64,000 nucleotides of DNA from positions 1,325,501 to 1,389,500 of the forward strand of contig JAQJVL010000153.1 in the NCBI GenBank assembly GCA_035578905.1, written 5' to 3'. Of this stretch, positions 47,346-58,794 are shown one piece after another. The notes under the pieces were generated by a model. It saw only the letters and a program-made list of their open reading frames with translations. It ran no database searches and was not told where the DNA came from. Origin of the DNA: Stictocephala bisonia. Taxonomy: Eukaryota > Arthropoda > Insecta > Hemiptera > Membracidae. Each line of letters starts with the position of its first letter. The first letter of the stretch is position 1. The position numbers were made by a program, and so were the translations under genes.

Positions 47346-48013
47346 CAAAATATTTCCTTTTCATATTATTGCTATATCATTATAGAGGTGGGTAAGTAAA
47401 AAAAAAAAACCAAAGTGTAAAACTTTTTTTTAATTTGCAAGTCTTTTTTAGTAAAAATACAGTAGTACTAAATTTGAATATTGTTTTCTTATACAATATT
47501 ATCAGTACCCTCAAGCAAGTTCATAACAAAATTAATGGACTTTTAACTATAACACAAGTACAAGGTATCAAACATGTGCAAAATTTAATTTGAAATAAGT
47601 AAAAGGTGTTAATATCTCAATAAGTATGAAATAGAATTTTTGAGATTTTGTTGAAGGAGACAGTTTTTGGTAACAAAAAAATATCATTATATTTTAAATG
47701 TTAAATCCAACATATGATCTATAAAAATAAACATAGAAGAATAACAGATTAAATACACAGAGTTAAAAGTTAGAACACCAATAAAATAGCAAAGCAAATT
47801 AGGCGTACGTTGGTGGTTTCCTGATTCGTAGTTTTTCCATATTGGTATAGCAGACTTTTTACTAAACAAGCGTTTCTTTGCCTTTATTTATAATTTTTTT
47901 CTTTTTACAAAAAACCACAAATTTATAATTCAAAACTAACATACTCCCACATGATGCTACTCATAGATGATTTTCACATGGAATGGGTTTCAAAAATAGT
48001 TTTGTTTAGTATC
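47346..48013. other. Intron, no recognised feature
   Basis: AT-rich, with no structure beyond homopolymers. Confidence 0.4.
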
Positions 48014-49404
48014 AATTTGGAATGAAGAAAAATTACCAGATGAATGGAAGATAGCGCTAATCGTACCAATTCATAAGAAAGGGGACAGACAGAACTGTAA
48101 CAACTATAGAGGAATATCTCTCATTAACACTACATATAAAATTTTATCCAAAATCGTGAACAAGAGAGTAACAGAGTATGGAGAAGAAATGCTGGGTGAT
48201 CATCAGACAGGATTCAGAAGAGGTAAATCAACCACAGACCAACTGTTCATCTTAAAACAAGTCATCTCAAAGTACTGGGAATTTGATAAAACCACACATA
48301 TCCTTTTTGTTGACTTCAAAAAAGCGTATGACAGTATAAACCGTAAACATCTATGGGAAACACTTAAAGGATATGGAATACCAGAGAAATTAGTGAAGAT
48401 GGCAGAGATTTGTATGGAAGAATCAAAATGTAAAGTAAAAATAAACAATGAATATTCAGAGACATTTGAAATAAACACTGGCGTAAGACAAGGAGATGGG
48501 TTATCACCTTTACTGTTCAATCTGGCAATTGAAAACACACTAAAAAGAACAAAAAGTTTGTATGAGGGTCTGTGGATAGACGCAAAGATCAAATTATTGG
48601 CTTTTGCAGATGATGTAGCCTTATTAGCCGAAAACGAGGACAGTCTCAAACGTCTGGCTGAGGAGCTCATTACTCAAGCAAAAATAGTAGGCTTAGAAAT
48701 CAATGAGGAAAAAACCAAATATCTTAAAATAGAACGGAATGCATTAGAAAGAGAGCAGGTTTTAGAAGTGAATCCATATAAATTCAATAGTTGTGAAAAA
48801 TTCAAATACCTTGGTGTCACTATTGATCAACAAAATAAAGAAGGAACAGAAATTGAAACAAGGTTACTGAACGGAAATAGGTGCTATTGGGGCCTTAGGA
48901 AAAATGTTGAAAAGCAAAACCTTATCAAGAAGAACCAAAGAACAAATGTACAAGACAATTATAAGGCCAGTAGTCCTATATGGCTCTGAGGTATGGACAA
49001 TGAGCAAGAAAACAGAAAGGCGATTAGTAACCTTTGAAAATAAAGTATTAAGAGCAATATATGGGCCAGTGAAAGAAGAAGAACAATGGAGAATAAGGAA
49101 AAATCAGGAACTTAGAGAATTGTTTAAGGAAGCAGACATAGTAGCAGAAGGAAAATCAAGACGACTCAGATGGGCAGGCCATGTTAACAGAAGGGAGGAG
49201 GAATCTGTATTGAGAAGAGTAATGGAAGGAAGACCAGCAGGAAGAAGACCTTTGGGTCGACCAAGGCTGAGATGGAAAGATCAGGTGCAAAGAGATATGC
49301 GGAAAATGGGAGTGGAAGAAGAGATGATGCAAGACAGGAGGAAGTGGAGGCAAATTGTTGGCGAGGCCAAAAACCTTTTACGGTTTGAGTGGCCAACTAA
49401 GTAA
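48014..49404 (+). mobile_element. RTE-like LINE, 5'-truncated, copy 2
   Basis: Homology to 5880-7640 (inverted) begins abruptly at AATTTGGAATGAAG, the 5' truncation point. One frame runs from 48018 to 48989 with FVDFKKAYDSINRKHLWETL, VRQGDGLSPLLFNLAIENTL, LLAFADDVALLAENEDS and KYLGVTIDQQNKEGTE. A second, overlapping frame (48904-49404) holds the C-terminal domain with VVLYGSEVWTMSKKTERRL. The +1 break between them near 48880 is also present in copy 1. The stop is at the very 3' end, followed by AAGT/CCAA-type repeats. Copies are nearly identical, so insertion was fairly recent. Confidence 0.87.
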
Positions 49405-49881
49405 GCCAACTAAGCCATCAAGTTCACTCTCTCTGACAATATACTCCATACAGTTAGAACGAGTATTAGTTTTGACATCTAAAAACAAATGGTGAAGTTT
49501 ACCCACCAACTGGTTTCTTCTCCATTATTTTTAGAAAGTGATAATTTTACCAATGAGGTGTGCCATACTTTATCGTAAAGTTGCAGTGTGATTTTATTTT
49601 GTTTTCTATGATGATAATTATACCACATTTACAGGCAAAACACAATATCTATATTTAGATTATGAATTAACAGGTTCCTTTATCAGCTTGCATTGATGTA
49701 AGTTAATGTTTTCAGTGTAGCTAAAATTTGAACTCATGCCTGCACTGAATTTAGGGTTAATGTGAAAATATTAGTTGCTTTCTGTGCTTTTTGTTTAACT
49801 TGTTAATTAATAGTACTAATTGACTTCTCTAAGATCTACTGTTAGTTCAGCGTTTTTTGAGAGTTGTTGTATTCTTTTAAA
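49405..49881. other. Intron, no recognised feature
   Basis: Spacer between the LINE and the BEL/Pao element. Confidence 0.4.
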
Positions 49882-49886
49882 CTGCA

Positions 49887-50674
49887 TGTTCAGGATTGAT
49901 ACAAGGTATCCGTCCCGGAGTACCAAAAATGTTACGGGATGAATGTTGCGGCCCGTAGGACCAAAAATGTTGAGGAATGAGTTATCCCAAAAATGTTCAA
50001 AGAGAGAGTGAGTAGAGAACGTTAATAAGTACGGAGGACCACTGCTCTTCTGGAGCAGACGTGAGAATCTAGTGAATAGGGAGGTGCTAGAATAAAAAGA
50101 GTTAACTCACCACAGAGCTTAGGTGCACACTTGTCCAGCAGGAGTAGTTGGAGACACTTATGGTAATCCAGTCCACCTTCCTTGACCACAGTCCTAGAGC
50201 ACTGAAGAGTAGTCGCGGAAGTACGGACGCTTCGAAAGTCCAGGAGACCGATCACGTACCGCACAAACGAAGTTCTTGAAGGTCTGGATGAGTAGCACAA
50301 AGTTAAAAGTTAAAGCACACACACTAATTGTTGATTGGGGAAAGAGAACACGCGAGAGAGGTGCGTAAGCGTTGAGAGTACCGTGCTGTCGAGAGTCTAC
50401 GTGAGGTCTAGACGAGAGAGAGACCACGCGAGCGAGGTGTGTGCATATTGAGACTGCCGTGAGATCTGGGGTGAAAACGACGCCTCGCATCGCATCAGGC
50501 GAGAGTAATTCTAGTCCACCAATAAGAACTCGAGTTACGGGGTGGCGTGATGCCTATTCTGAGGACAGATAACCCTCTCTCTCTCTTGGTTTCCGTGAGA
50601 ATGTGAAATACCAAGCTTCAATGCTTACAACTATAGAATATATGAACTATATACAATTATCTTATTACCTAACA
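49887..50674 (-). repeat. BEL/Pao 3' LTR
   Basis: 788 bp, nearly identical to the other LTR; the only difference I noticed is two extra bases in a CT run in the other copy. The left edge contains three echoes of the primer-binding-site junction (ACCAAAAATGTT). Open frames inside are identical in both LTRs and are not genes. Confidence 0.95.
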
Positions 50675-50812
50675 TACCGGCCACCTTGAAGTTATAAACT
50701 TCAACATAGAGAGAAAATGAAAAAATTACACACAACATATAAAGGGTGATGAGTTACATGACAAAGAGCTTATTATTAAGTTATACTAAATTCTTAAAAG
50801 TTAAGAGTCCAC

Positions 50813-53800
50813 TTAGTTTAGTGGCAGAGGAAAGACCTTGATTGCAGGTCGAGTGTAAGTCCCTGAAGGCGTCTTGATGGTGACCACTCGCACGGTGCCA
50901 TCAGGTCCAGGGTGAACGTCAGTGATACGTCCAAGAGGCCAGGTAAGAGGTGGTGTCGGGGATTGCACCAAGACGAGATCTCCAATTTTGAGGTTCTCCT
51001 GGGGAGTGCTCCATTTAGAACGTTGTTGTAGAGAGTGGAGGTATTTCAATTTCCAACGATGCCAGATGCGTTGGTGAAAGGCCTGGACTAGTTGCCAATG
51101 GCGAAGTCGATTGGTAGGAACATCAGAGAGATCGGGTTCTGGTAGGGCAGCCAGAGGAGCACCAATCAAGAAGTGACCAGGTGTTAAAACTGAGATTTCA
51201 GAAGGGTCTGAGCTGAGAGCAGTAAGTGGTCGAGAATTTAGCATTGCCTCTACTTGAATTGATAGAGTCTGAAATTGTGGTTCTATTGGTGTGAAGTTAG
51301 GAGTCGGCCAGTGAGGCTTAGATAGACTTAACCATGGGGGGCCATGCCACCACAGTGGGTGGGTGACGAGTTGAGATGCAAGAACACCTCGGGAAGCACA
51401 ATCGGCTGGATTGTCTGTACCTTTAATGTGTCGCCAATGATGACCAGGAATAATTTCTTGAATTTGAGCGACACGATTTGCTACAAAAGTTTTCAATCGG
51501 TAGGTAGGTGTTTGTAGCCACGTGAGCACTACCGAAGAGTCACACCAAAGTGTCAGTTCATTAATCTTGAGATGAGAAAACTGTCTAAGGCAATAATCAA
51601 TTAGCTTAGACAAAAGATGAGCTCCACAAAGTTCTAAACGAGGCAGGGTCACCCGTTTCAGAGGGGCCACACGAGTTTTTGACAAAATTTGTCTCACAGT
51701 CACTTCTCCGCTAGAAGATTCACAACGGAAATACACTATTGCGGCATAACCACATTCTGAGGCATCAGAAAAGCCGTGTAATTCAATTACATTAGAGTGG
51801 GCTAACGGAAAAGCTCGAGGCATCTTGAGTTGAGAGAGGTAACGGCTAGTGTCATTAATGAATAATTGCCATTTATCGGCGAGATCAGGGGGGAGAGCAT
51901 CGTCCCACTTTAGGCCTTGAGCCCATAGGAGCTGCATATAGCATTTAGCTACCATGATTAATGGAGCTAGAAAACCGCAGGGATCGTACAATCTTGCAAT
52001 GAGGCTTAATACAGTGCGCTTGGTTAATTTGTCTGTTTGATATTGGAAGGCATAGCGAAAACAATCTTCTTCAGGGGACCAGTGCATACCCAGGATGGAG
52101 AATTGATGAAGTTGTGCTTCTTGCAAGAAACTAGGAGTCTCTAGATGTTCCGAAGGGAACCTGTCGAGGAGCTGGTTGGAGTTGGACGCCCACTTCCGAA
52201 GTTCGAAGCCGCCACGACCTAAGAGTTGGATGAGCTGGTCTTGAAGTTCAAGAGCCGCCTCCACAGAGTCTGCACCAGTGACAATATCATCCACGTAGGT
52301 ATGATGACGTAGTGAGTTAGCTGCCTGAGGAAAGTCAGCACCTTCATCCTCCGCAAGTTGAGTCAGAGTTTTAATTGCCAAGTATGGAGAGCTGTTCATC
52401 CCGTAGGTGACAGTGGTGAGTTTGAATGTGGATATTTTTGCGGAAGGATCATCACGCCATAAAATGAGTTGAAAATGTTGATCGTCAGGATGGATTTTTA
52501 TTTGACGAAACATCTGGCGTATGTCACATGAAAACACTATTTTATGAGACCGGAAGTTCAAAATAATGTCACAGATATCAGTCTGTAACTTTCTACCGGT
52601 GAAAAGAATATCATTGAGAGAGTAACCAGAACTGGTGTTGCTACTGGCGTCAAACACAGTCCTGAGTTTTGTTGTACTGCTAGAGTCTTTCAATACACCA
52701 TGATGAGGGAGATAATAGTGAGGGATGTCATCAACATGGTCTATTTTGATCATGTGACCAAGAGCTCGATATTCAGAAATGAATGAGCGGTAAAGCTGAG
52801 CAAACTGAGGTTGTGCGTTAAATTTTTGTTCAAGAGACAGTAAACGCTTTTCAGCAGTACTTCGAGAGAGGCCAAGAGCAGAGGGATCCGTTCTGAACGG
52901 AAGTCGCACAACATAGCGACCAGTTGAGTCACGAGTATGAGTCTTCACAAAGTATTCGTCACAAGTGATCTCTTCTTGTGATTTAACACTGACGGGTGGT
53001 GCTTCTTCTTGTTGCCAGAATCGTTGTAAAGATGAGTGCAAGAGATCATCACTAGTAGACAGAAGAGATATTGAGAAGTTGACCGCAGCATCCGTAGTCG
53101 AAGCACAAGGAGCTTGACCCATGAGTATGTAGCCGAAGTGTGTGCCTATCACATGAGGCATGTGAGGCCCAAGCGAATGATTCTCTTGAGTAAGAATTAG
53201 AGGTAACAGAGAGCTACCTATTAATACATCAATGCCACCAGGTAAGTGGAAGGAAGGGTCAGCGAGTGTATAAGGCTTGACCTTGTCCCACACGTCAGAA
53301 GCGATACGAGTGCGTGGTAAATCCACGGAGATTTTATCTAAAATGTGAAACTGATGTTTGTTGGCCAATGTGTGGCCGGAGAGCGTTTCCAAGTTTAGAT
53401 ACATTGCTCCCTTTGTAGAGGAGGAGTTTTGAGCGAGTCCAGATATTTTTAGATTTGAAGCATGTCGCTTGTCGTTCAAGATATTAGCGGCACGTTCAGA
53501 GAGGAGTTCACACATAGAGCCCGTGTCAAGTAATGCTCTAAAAACATGAGAAATGCCTTGAGAGGTGGTTAGCTTAATTAGAGCTGTACCGAGTAACACC
53601 GTATAATTAGATGAAGAGAGAGAGTTAGAGCTATTTTGGGCAGAGCAATTTAATACATCAGCAGAAGAGACAAAAAGAGATGAAGTTGTAGCTATATCCC
53701 TCGAAGTAACATTATGTTGATCTTGAGGTCGAGAGGACGTATGACTATCTCGTGAGGGTTGACTAGAGAGCTTAACATCAAAATGTAACATTGTATGATG

Positions 53801-55096
53801 TCGCTTGTCACATGTGCGACACGTTGATTTAGACTGACAATCTTTCGAGCTGTGATTACCAAGGCATGAGAAACAACGTTGGTGTTTTTTTACTAACTCG
53901 TATCTTTCATGAGGTGAGTTCTTTTTAAATGTATCACAAGCATATATTTTGTGACCTGTTTTATTACAAGCAAAACATTGCCAAGCGTTGTGTTTATTAG
54001 TAGTTCCCGACTGTGACTGAGAACTGGTTTGTGTTGTGATCATAGAGACGCCACTATGTGAAGAATTCACCCTTTTTACCAAAGCGTGTTTTTGTTGAGT
54101 TTGTAACCGTGATGAGATATTTTTGTTCACAAAAGGAGAGTTGTGTATATTAGCGTCTTCAGTTTGCGAGCACTCAATGTTCAAATATTTTATTATTTCT
54201 TCCACACTAGGTAAAGAGTGAGGACTAAAGTCTTCATTCGCATTGGATCGAAAACTTTCAAGTTTTTTACAGAGTTCATTGTCAAGTTTACGCAACAATA
54301 ATGCAGATAAAAGTGGGTTATTTTGAGTTACATCGAATCCTAATGCCTTCAAGGCTTGTGAATGTTCAGTAAAAATGTTCACGAATTGACGAAGTCCCTT
54401 CAAAGAGGTAGCACTAACAGCAGGTAAGTCTAAGAGTTGATTGAGGTGTAGAGATTGCAACCTGCGAGTATTGTGATATCTATCTCGTAGTAAATTATAG
54501 GCCACGAGATAATTAGGTGCGGAGAGAGTTAAACTTTTTACTAATGTTAAAGCATCACCTTGTAACACACTGAGTAAGTATTGGAACTTAGCCACACTGG
54601 AAAGGCTTGCATTACGATGAATCGTCGTATCAAACAGATTAATAAAACTTGTCCACGTTAGTGGGTCACCAGAAAACTTTTGCAGGTCTATTTTTGGTAA
54701 CCTGACTAGAGAGGATCCAGAATGTGAAACACTACTGCTATCACTCAGTGAGCTAGGTGTTTTTGGTTCGACAGGAGGAGCAAGCACCTCAATGATTGCT
54801 GTCAAATACGCAAAGAGAGTTTCAACTTCATCTTGGTCGGAAGATAAAGTTTCATCTGACACACCATCGTCAGAATCAAGAGCTAAAACCCGTTGAAGGT
54901 TATTATCAAAATCAGCCTTTTTCTTTTTTATTTCATTAGAGAAGGAGTTTAGCTGTTTAACTTGTACAGAGGTTAGAGATTCAGTTTGCGTAGAGAATTC
55001 TTCTAAAATATCCTTCAATTTATTAAAACGCACTTTGAGAAGAGCAGTTACACGTGAGTAGATGGAACTGTTAAATTCACCCATTTTGGGAGGCAT
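50813..55096 (-). CDS. BEL/Pao Gag-Pol polyprotein with integrase core deleted
   Basis: 1427 codons without a stop. The N-terminal 130 residues are helical. Residues about 130-300 match the DUF1759-type Gag of Pao elements (LVRLPKIDLQKFSGDPLTW). Zinc knuckles CFACNKTGHKIYAC (about 375) and CFSCLGNHSSKDC (about 405) follow. The DUF1758-type aspartic protease has LLDTGSMCELLS near 520. Reverse transcriptase has HHTYVDDIVTGAD near 933; the Pao RNase H region (peptidase_A17 domain) includes RLYDPCGFLAPLIMVAK. Next should come the zinc-binding and catalytic integrase domains, but after HWPTPNFTP (about 1265) the frame jumps to VEAMLNSRPLTAL (about 1283), the tail of the integrase core, and then DUF5641. 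About 300-400 residues are missing without loss of frame. Gag, protease and RT look intact. Confidence 0.95.
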   Translation of the reverse strand: MPPKMGEFNSSIYSRVTALLKVRFNKLKDILEEFSTQTESLTSVQVKQLNSFSNEIKKKKADFDNNLQRVLALDSDDGVSDETLSSDQDEVETLFAYLTAIIEVLAPPVEPKTPSSLSDSSSVSHSGSSLVRLPKIDLQKFSGDPLTWTSFINLFDTTIHRNASLSSVAKFQYLLSVLQGDALTLVKSLTLSAPNYLVAYNLLRDRYHNTRRLQSLHLNQLLDLPAVSATSLKGLRQFVNIFTEHSQALKALGFDVTQNNPLLSALLLRKLDNELCKKLESFRSNANEDFSPHSLPSVEEIIKYLNIECSQTEDANIHNSPFVNKNISSRLQTQQKHALVKRVNSSHSGVSMITTQTSSQSQSGTTNKHNAWQCFACNKTGHKIYACDTFKKNSPHERYELVKKHQRCFSCLGNHSSKDCQSKSTCRTCDKRHHTMLHFDVKLSSQPSRDSHTSSRPQDQHNVTSRDIATTSSLFVSSADVLNCSAQNSSNSLSSSNYTVLLGTALIKLTTSQGISHVFRALLDTGSMCELLSERAANILNDKRHASNLKISGLAQNSSSTKGAMYLNLETLSGHTLANKHQFHILDKISVDLPRTRIASDVWDKVKPYTLADPSFHLPGGIDVLIGSSLLPLILTQENHSLGPHMPHVIGTHFGYILMGQAPCASTTDAAVNFSISLLSTSDDLLHSSLQRFWQQEEAPPVSVKSQEEITCDEYFVKTHTRDSTGRYVVRLPFRTDPSALGLSRSTAEKRLLSLEQKFNAQPQFAQLYRSFISEYRALGHMIKIDHVDDIPHYYLPHHGVLKDSSSTTKLRTVFDASSNTSSGYSLNDILFTGRKLQTDICDIILNFRSHKIVFSCDIRQMFRQIKIHPDDQHFQLILWRDDPSAKISTFKLTTVTYGMNSSPYLAIKTLTQLAEDEGADFPQAANSLRHHTYVDDIVTGADSVEAALELQDQLIQLLGRGGFELRKWASNSNQLLDRFPSEHLETPSFLQEAQLHQFSILGMHWSPEEDCFRYAFQYQTDKLTKRTVLSLIARLYDPCGFLAPLIMVAKCYMQLLWAQGLKWDDALPPDLADKWQLFINDTSRYLSQLKMPRAFPLAHSNVIELHGFSDASECGYAAIVYFRCESSSGEVTVRQILSKTRVAPLKRVTLPRLELCGAHLLSKLIDYCLRQFSHLKINELTLWCDSSVVLTWLQTPTYRLKTFVANRVAQIQEIIPGHHWRHIKGTDNPADCASRGVLASQLVTHPLWWHGPPWLSLSKPHWPTPNFTPIEPQFQTLSIQVEAMLNSRPLTALSSDPSEISVLTPGHFLIGAPLAALPEPDLSDVPTNRLRHWQLVQAFHQRIWHRWKLKYLHSLQQRSKWSTPQENLKIGDLVLVQSPTPPLTWPLGRITDVHPGPDGTVRVVTIKTPSGTYTRPAIKVFPLPLN

Positions 55097-56400
55097 GGTG
55101 AGATAATTAAACGATAGTTAATTACAAGAGACAACAATACAGTGATATGAGCCAAAACATAAATTCCTAAACATAAATTTTTTGGCATAAACAAGCTAAT
55201 TATTTTGGACACACTGAGATATGAGATAATTAATCAACTAAAAAATAATATACAGGCTCAACTTTCATTAACACAGTTTAAAAGAGAGTGACACAAAACA
55301 ATTTATGAGGTTTTCAAAAAACAATATTTTTCAAAGAGTAATTTTCCTTTACAAATTACAGTAATTAATAACATGAATGACATAGGAATAATAAAAACAT
55401 TAAAAGAGAATAAGTAAAATTAAATCTAAGAAAAATACCTTTTGTTAATGTAGTCAAACGTTTAAGTTATGTGGCGAACTTCAATTCAACAGAAACATTT
55501 TGTTTTAGTACATATCTAACATATAATTTTTTAGTGCAACCTATGACCTGTTGAATTTAACAATATTAGACAAAAATGCTCAAACGAAAATTGACAAAAT
55601 GATAATCACTAATCAATAATAACTAACAATAATAATCCATTCAAAGAAATCAAAGTAGAAACAACAACCTGATGTGTAAAACATGAAATACATTAACAAT
55701 TACTTGATTGATAAAAATCAATTATTACGATTGAACTAATTAAAATATGAATAAATACCTTTGTGATAGTTAATGACAAAGCCTACTATTTGACTGTTAA
55801 TGCTGGACACTCAATGTTACTTTATAAGTGAGAAAAACAACAATCTCATATAACCTTGTTAGAATAGAAAATCTATGTCCAAATTGCTATTAAAATAGGG
55901 TGAATAATTATTCTAATACAGTCATACAAAACATACAGAACACTCTACGGTATTAGTGCAACAAAGTAAGAGCAAAAATAATATAATTCATACAAAGTAA
56001 ATCAATACAAGTCAAGAATGTAAACAAACAACAATGTTTATTTGACAGTTGTTGACATTTCAACCTTAGAGAGAGAGAGAGAGTCGCTGGAATTTCCTGT
56101 CGAGGTATTGATCGCTTCGCGCGGCTATTTCTAGTGCAAGGGGTTGAGAACAGGTTTTAGATACTTGAACTGTACATCACAACACTTAACTTTGCCAAAC
56201 TGTTTCATTAGTAGAAAATAATGATTGATTGTAAAAGAAACAATTGAGTCGAAAAAATGTTTCTTTTGTTTTAAAAATTAGCAATTCAATTGAGAGAGAG
56301 AATAGTGGATCAATTAATCTCTTTGTTGATTAGAGTTTTTGTTGTAATTAACACAATTAATTAAATATAAATAAATGGCTGTTGTCCACGGATGATACAA
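55097..56400 (-). other. BEL/Pao leader (untranslated)
   Basis: About 1.3 kb between primer binding site and Gag start. AT-rich with many short frames. It should contain the packaging signal, but no motif could be assigned. Confidence 0.6.
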
Positions 56401-56425
56401 TTTATCCGGCCCGGAGGACCAAAAA
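56401..56425 (-). promoter_or_regulatory. Candidate primer binding site of the BEL/Pao element
   Basis: Directly downstream of the 5' LTR the minus strand reads TTTTTGGTCCTCCGGGCCGG. The TGGTCCTCC part starts with the TGG expected to pair with a tRNA CCA end, about 4 nt after the LTR. The tRNA identity is not determined. Confidence 0.55.
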
Positions 56426-57215
56426 TGTTCAGGATTGATACAAGGTATCCGTCCCGGAGTACCAAAAATGTTACGGGATGAATGTTGCGGCCCGTAGGAC
56501 CAAAAATGTTGAGGAATGAGTTATCCCAAAAATGTTCAAAGAGAGAGTGAGTAGAGAACGTTAATAAGTACGGAGGACCACTGCTCTTCTGGAGCAGACG
56601 TGAGAATCTAGTGAATAGGGAGGTGCTAGAATAAAAAGAGTTAACTCACCACAGAGCTTAGGTGCACACTTGTCCAGCAGGAGTAGTTGGAGACACTTAT
56701 GGTAATCCAGTCCACCTTCCTTGACCACAGTCCTAGAGCACTGAAGAGTAGTCGCGGAAGTACGGACGCTTCGAAAGTCCAGGAGACCGATCACGTACCG
56801 CACAAACGAAGTTCTTGAAGGTCTGGATGAGTAGCACAAAGTTAAAAGTTAAAGCACACACACTAATTGTTGATTGGGGAAAGAGAACACGCGAGAGAGG
56901 TGCGTAAGCGTTGAGAGTACCGTGCTGTCGAGAGTCTACGTGAGGTCTAGACGAGAGAGAGACCACGCGAGCGAGGTGTGTGCATATTGAGACTGCCGTG
57001 AGATCTGGGGTGAAAACGACGCCTCGCATCGCATCAGGCGAGAGTAATTCTAGTCCACCAATAAGAACTCGAGTTACGGGGTGGCGTGATGCCTATTCTG
57101 AGGACAGATAACCCTCTCTCTCTCTCTTGGTTTCCGTGAGAATGTGAAATACCAAGCTTCAATGCTTACAACTATAGAATATATGAACTATATACAATTA
57201 TCTTATTACCTAACA
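56426..57215 (-). repeat. BEL/Pao 5' LTR
   Basis: 790 bp. In element orientation it starts TGTTAGGTAATAAG and ends AATCCTGAACA, and should carry promoter and polyadenylation signals. The 2-bp length difference from the 3' LTR is in a CT microsatellite near 57116. Confidence 0.95.
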
Positions 57216-57220
57216 CTGCA

Positions 57221-57569
57221 CATTTTTAAATTTCCAGTATACTATTTTGGTTTTTGTAAGGTTTAGAACACGTTATTTTGCCAATCGATGCATTCTGAAT
57301 GGTACTGCTATTGGCAAGTACTAATGTATAAAATGTCTTCATATCAGGCTCCTGCAATGATAAGAGACATTTTAGCAGTACAAAAATCAACTGTATTGAT
57401 AATCCCAACTCATTAAAAATTTCTCTGGTTGATCAAATCATAGACTAGACAGACAATGCATCTTTTAGGATTTACGATGTACGTTTTTATGATTGGCATC
57501 TGACAGTTGGACATTGAAACCATTTTTTACAGACAGAGAAATTGCTGCACTTAGTCGTTGGAATTGGAA
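57221..57569. other. Intron, no recognised feature
   Basis: AT-rich sequence to the right of the BEL/Pao target duplication. Confidence 0.4.
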
Positions 57570-57826
57570 CTACACGGCATGTTTTACAGTAAATACCATT
57601 TTGGAATCCTGCCGTTGTAGTTCTACGGTCGGCGCATGCACACTGTGTACCATTATCTGTTGGCAAGCCAAAACCGACCTACAGATCATTTCAACAGTGT
57701 TTAAGGTTGCATATGGGAGCTTAAAATGCCTTATCCAATTGACAATGCCGCCGACTGTGAAGAACGCACTGTTATAAGTTTTCTTAACGCATTGACGACA
57801 CATCACAGGATAACTCATGATGATTA
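57570..57826 (-). repeat. Unclassified repeat, copy 1 (open frame)
   Basis: The minus strand is open for 82 codons and encodes, for example, GGIVNWIRHFKLPYATLNTV and VLACQQIMVHSVHAP. No family is recognised. The DNA is homologous, at roughly 70 percent, to 59157-59390 on the plus strand, where the frame is broken. The pair forms a widely spaced inverted repeat. Confidence 0.55.
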
Positions 57827-58128
57827 GCCGAGACCCAATACTACGATCACAAGTTTATCCGTGATGCTGACAATTCATATTAACAAACTATTACTTGACA
57901 CTAAACAATATTATATGTTCAATAATATGATATATTTAGTTTTTAAAGTCATTGAACATTATTATTTAATGACCAGAACTTATTAATTTGAATTTATAAT
58001 ATATATAAATATATATATTGAATATGTTAACAAAAACATTATTTTGTTGACTTTGACCGTAATATGTTGGCAGTTGGCACACATTGTTGTTTGTTTATAT
58101 GGAGTCAGTTTGTCAATTGCTATGTTTT

Positions 58129-58179
<51 letters not shown>

Positions 58180-58794
58180 ATTGTTATGTATTATTCACAG
58201 CTGTAACTTTATAAATTAATTACAAACATAATAAAGCTGTTTATTTAGATTAGGGTTAGTTATTGAAAATGTTCTGTTTGTTTGAATTTGTTTACAACAA
58301 ATTGTTTTATTCTATATAAATATATTCATATTTGGGATTTTAATTTGTAAAATTACTTTTTCATATAAATTAGAGAAAATATATTCATACAAAATATTAT
58401 AATATACATATGCCCATTAAAAAAAAAATTGTATTCAAAACACTGTTTTTGATATTTGTAGTATTTTACAAAATAATTTCCAATAAAAAAACTAAATAAG
58501 GTTCCGAAACGAATTAAGGTTTTCCACGTAGAAAATTAAATTATGTACAAGAATATATTATCAAAACAGGGTATAAAACCGAATAATTATTTTTTTAAAT
58601 ATCATACTTTCAAAAAATTGAAAAAATTTGTTTAATATACACAAAAATTTAAATTTTTAGGTTTAAAACATTGAAAACTAGTATAAATTGTAGACAATTT
58701 GTTGGGAATCATGAAAATATAAAGTTTTAATAAATTTAAACACTAAACAACATATTTATTTAATTTATGAATGAATTTAATTTATGAATTTATG
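57827..58794. other. AT-rich intron with an A46 tract
   Basis: An uninterrupted run of 46 A lies at 58132-58177 and is preceded by no recognisable LINE or SINE body. The rest is AT-rich and featureless. Confidence 0.6.

Larger units (their letters stand above)
49887..57215 (-). mobile_element. BEL/Pao LTR retrotransposon, recent but integrase-deleted
   Basis: The 7329-bp element is flanked by the 5-bp duplication CTGCA (49882-49886 and 57216-57220). It has LTRs starting TGTT and ending AACA in element orientation and one long Gag-Pol frame on the minus strand. Element order is 5' LTR (56426-57215), leader of about 1.3 kb, Gag-Pol, 3' LTR (49887-50674). There is no envelope-like frame. It lies in the 27-kb intron in the same orientation as the Domino-like gene, so its promoter and polyadenylation signals could interfere with that gene. 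Confidence 0.96.

Noticed and set aside
50022..50490. Two overlapping minus-strand frames of 92 and 98 codons
   Set aside because: They lie inside the LTR and recur unchanged at 56561-57029 because the LTRs are identical; no similarity or initiation context suggests a gene.
49887..57215. Endogenous virus with an envelope gene
   Set aside because: No third frame with a signal peptide and membrane anchor between Pol and the 3' LTR; Gag-Pol ends about 140 bp before it.
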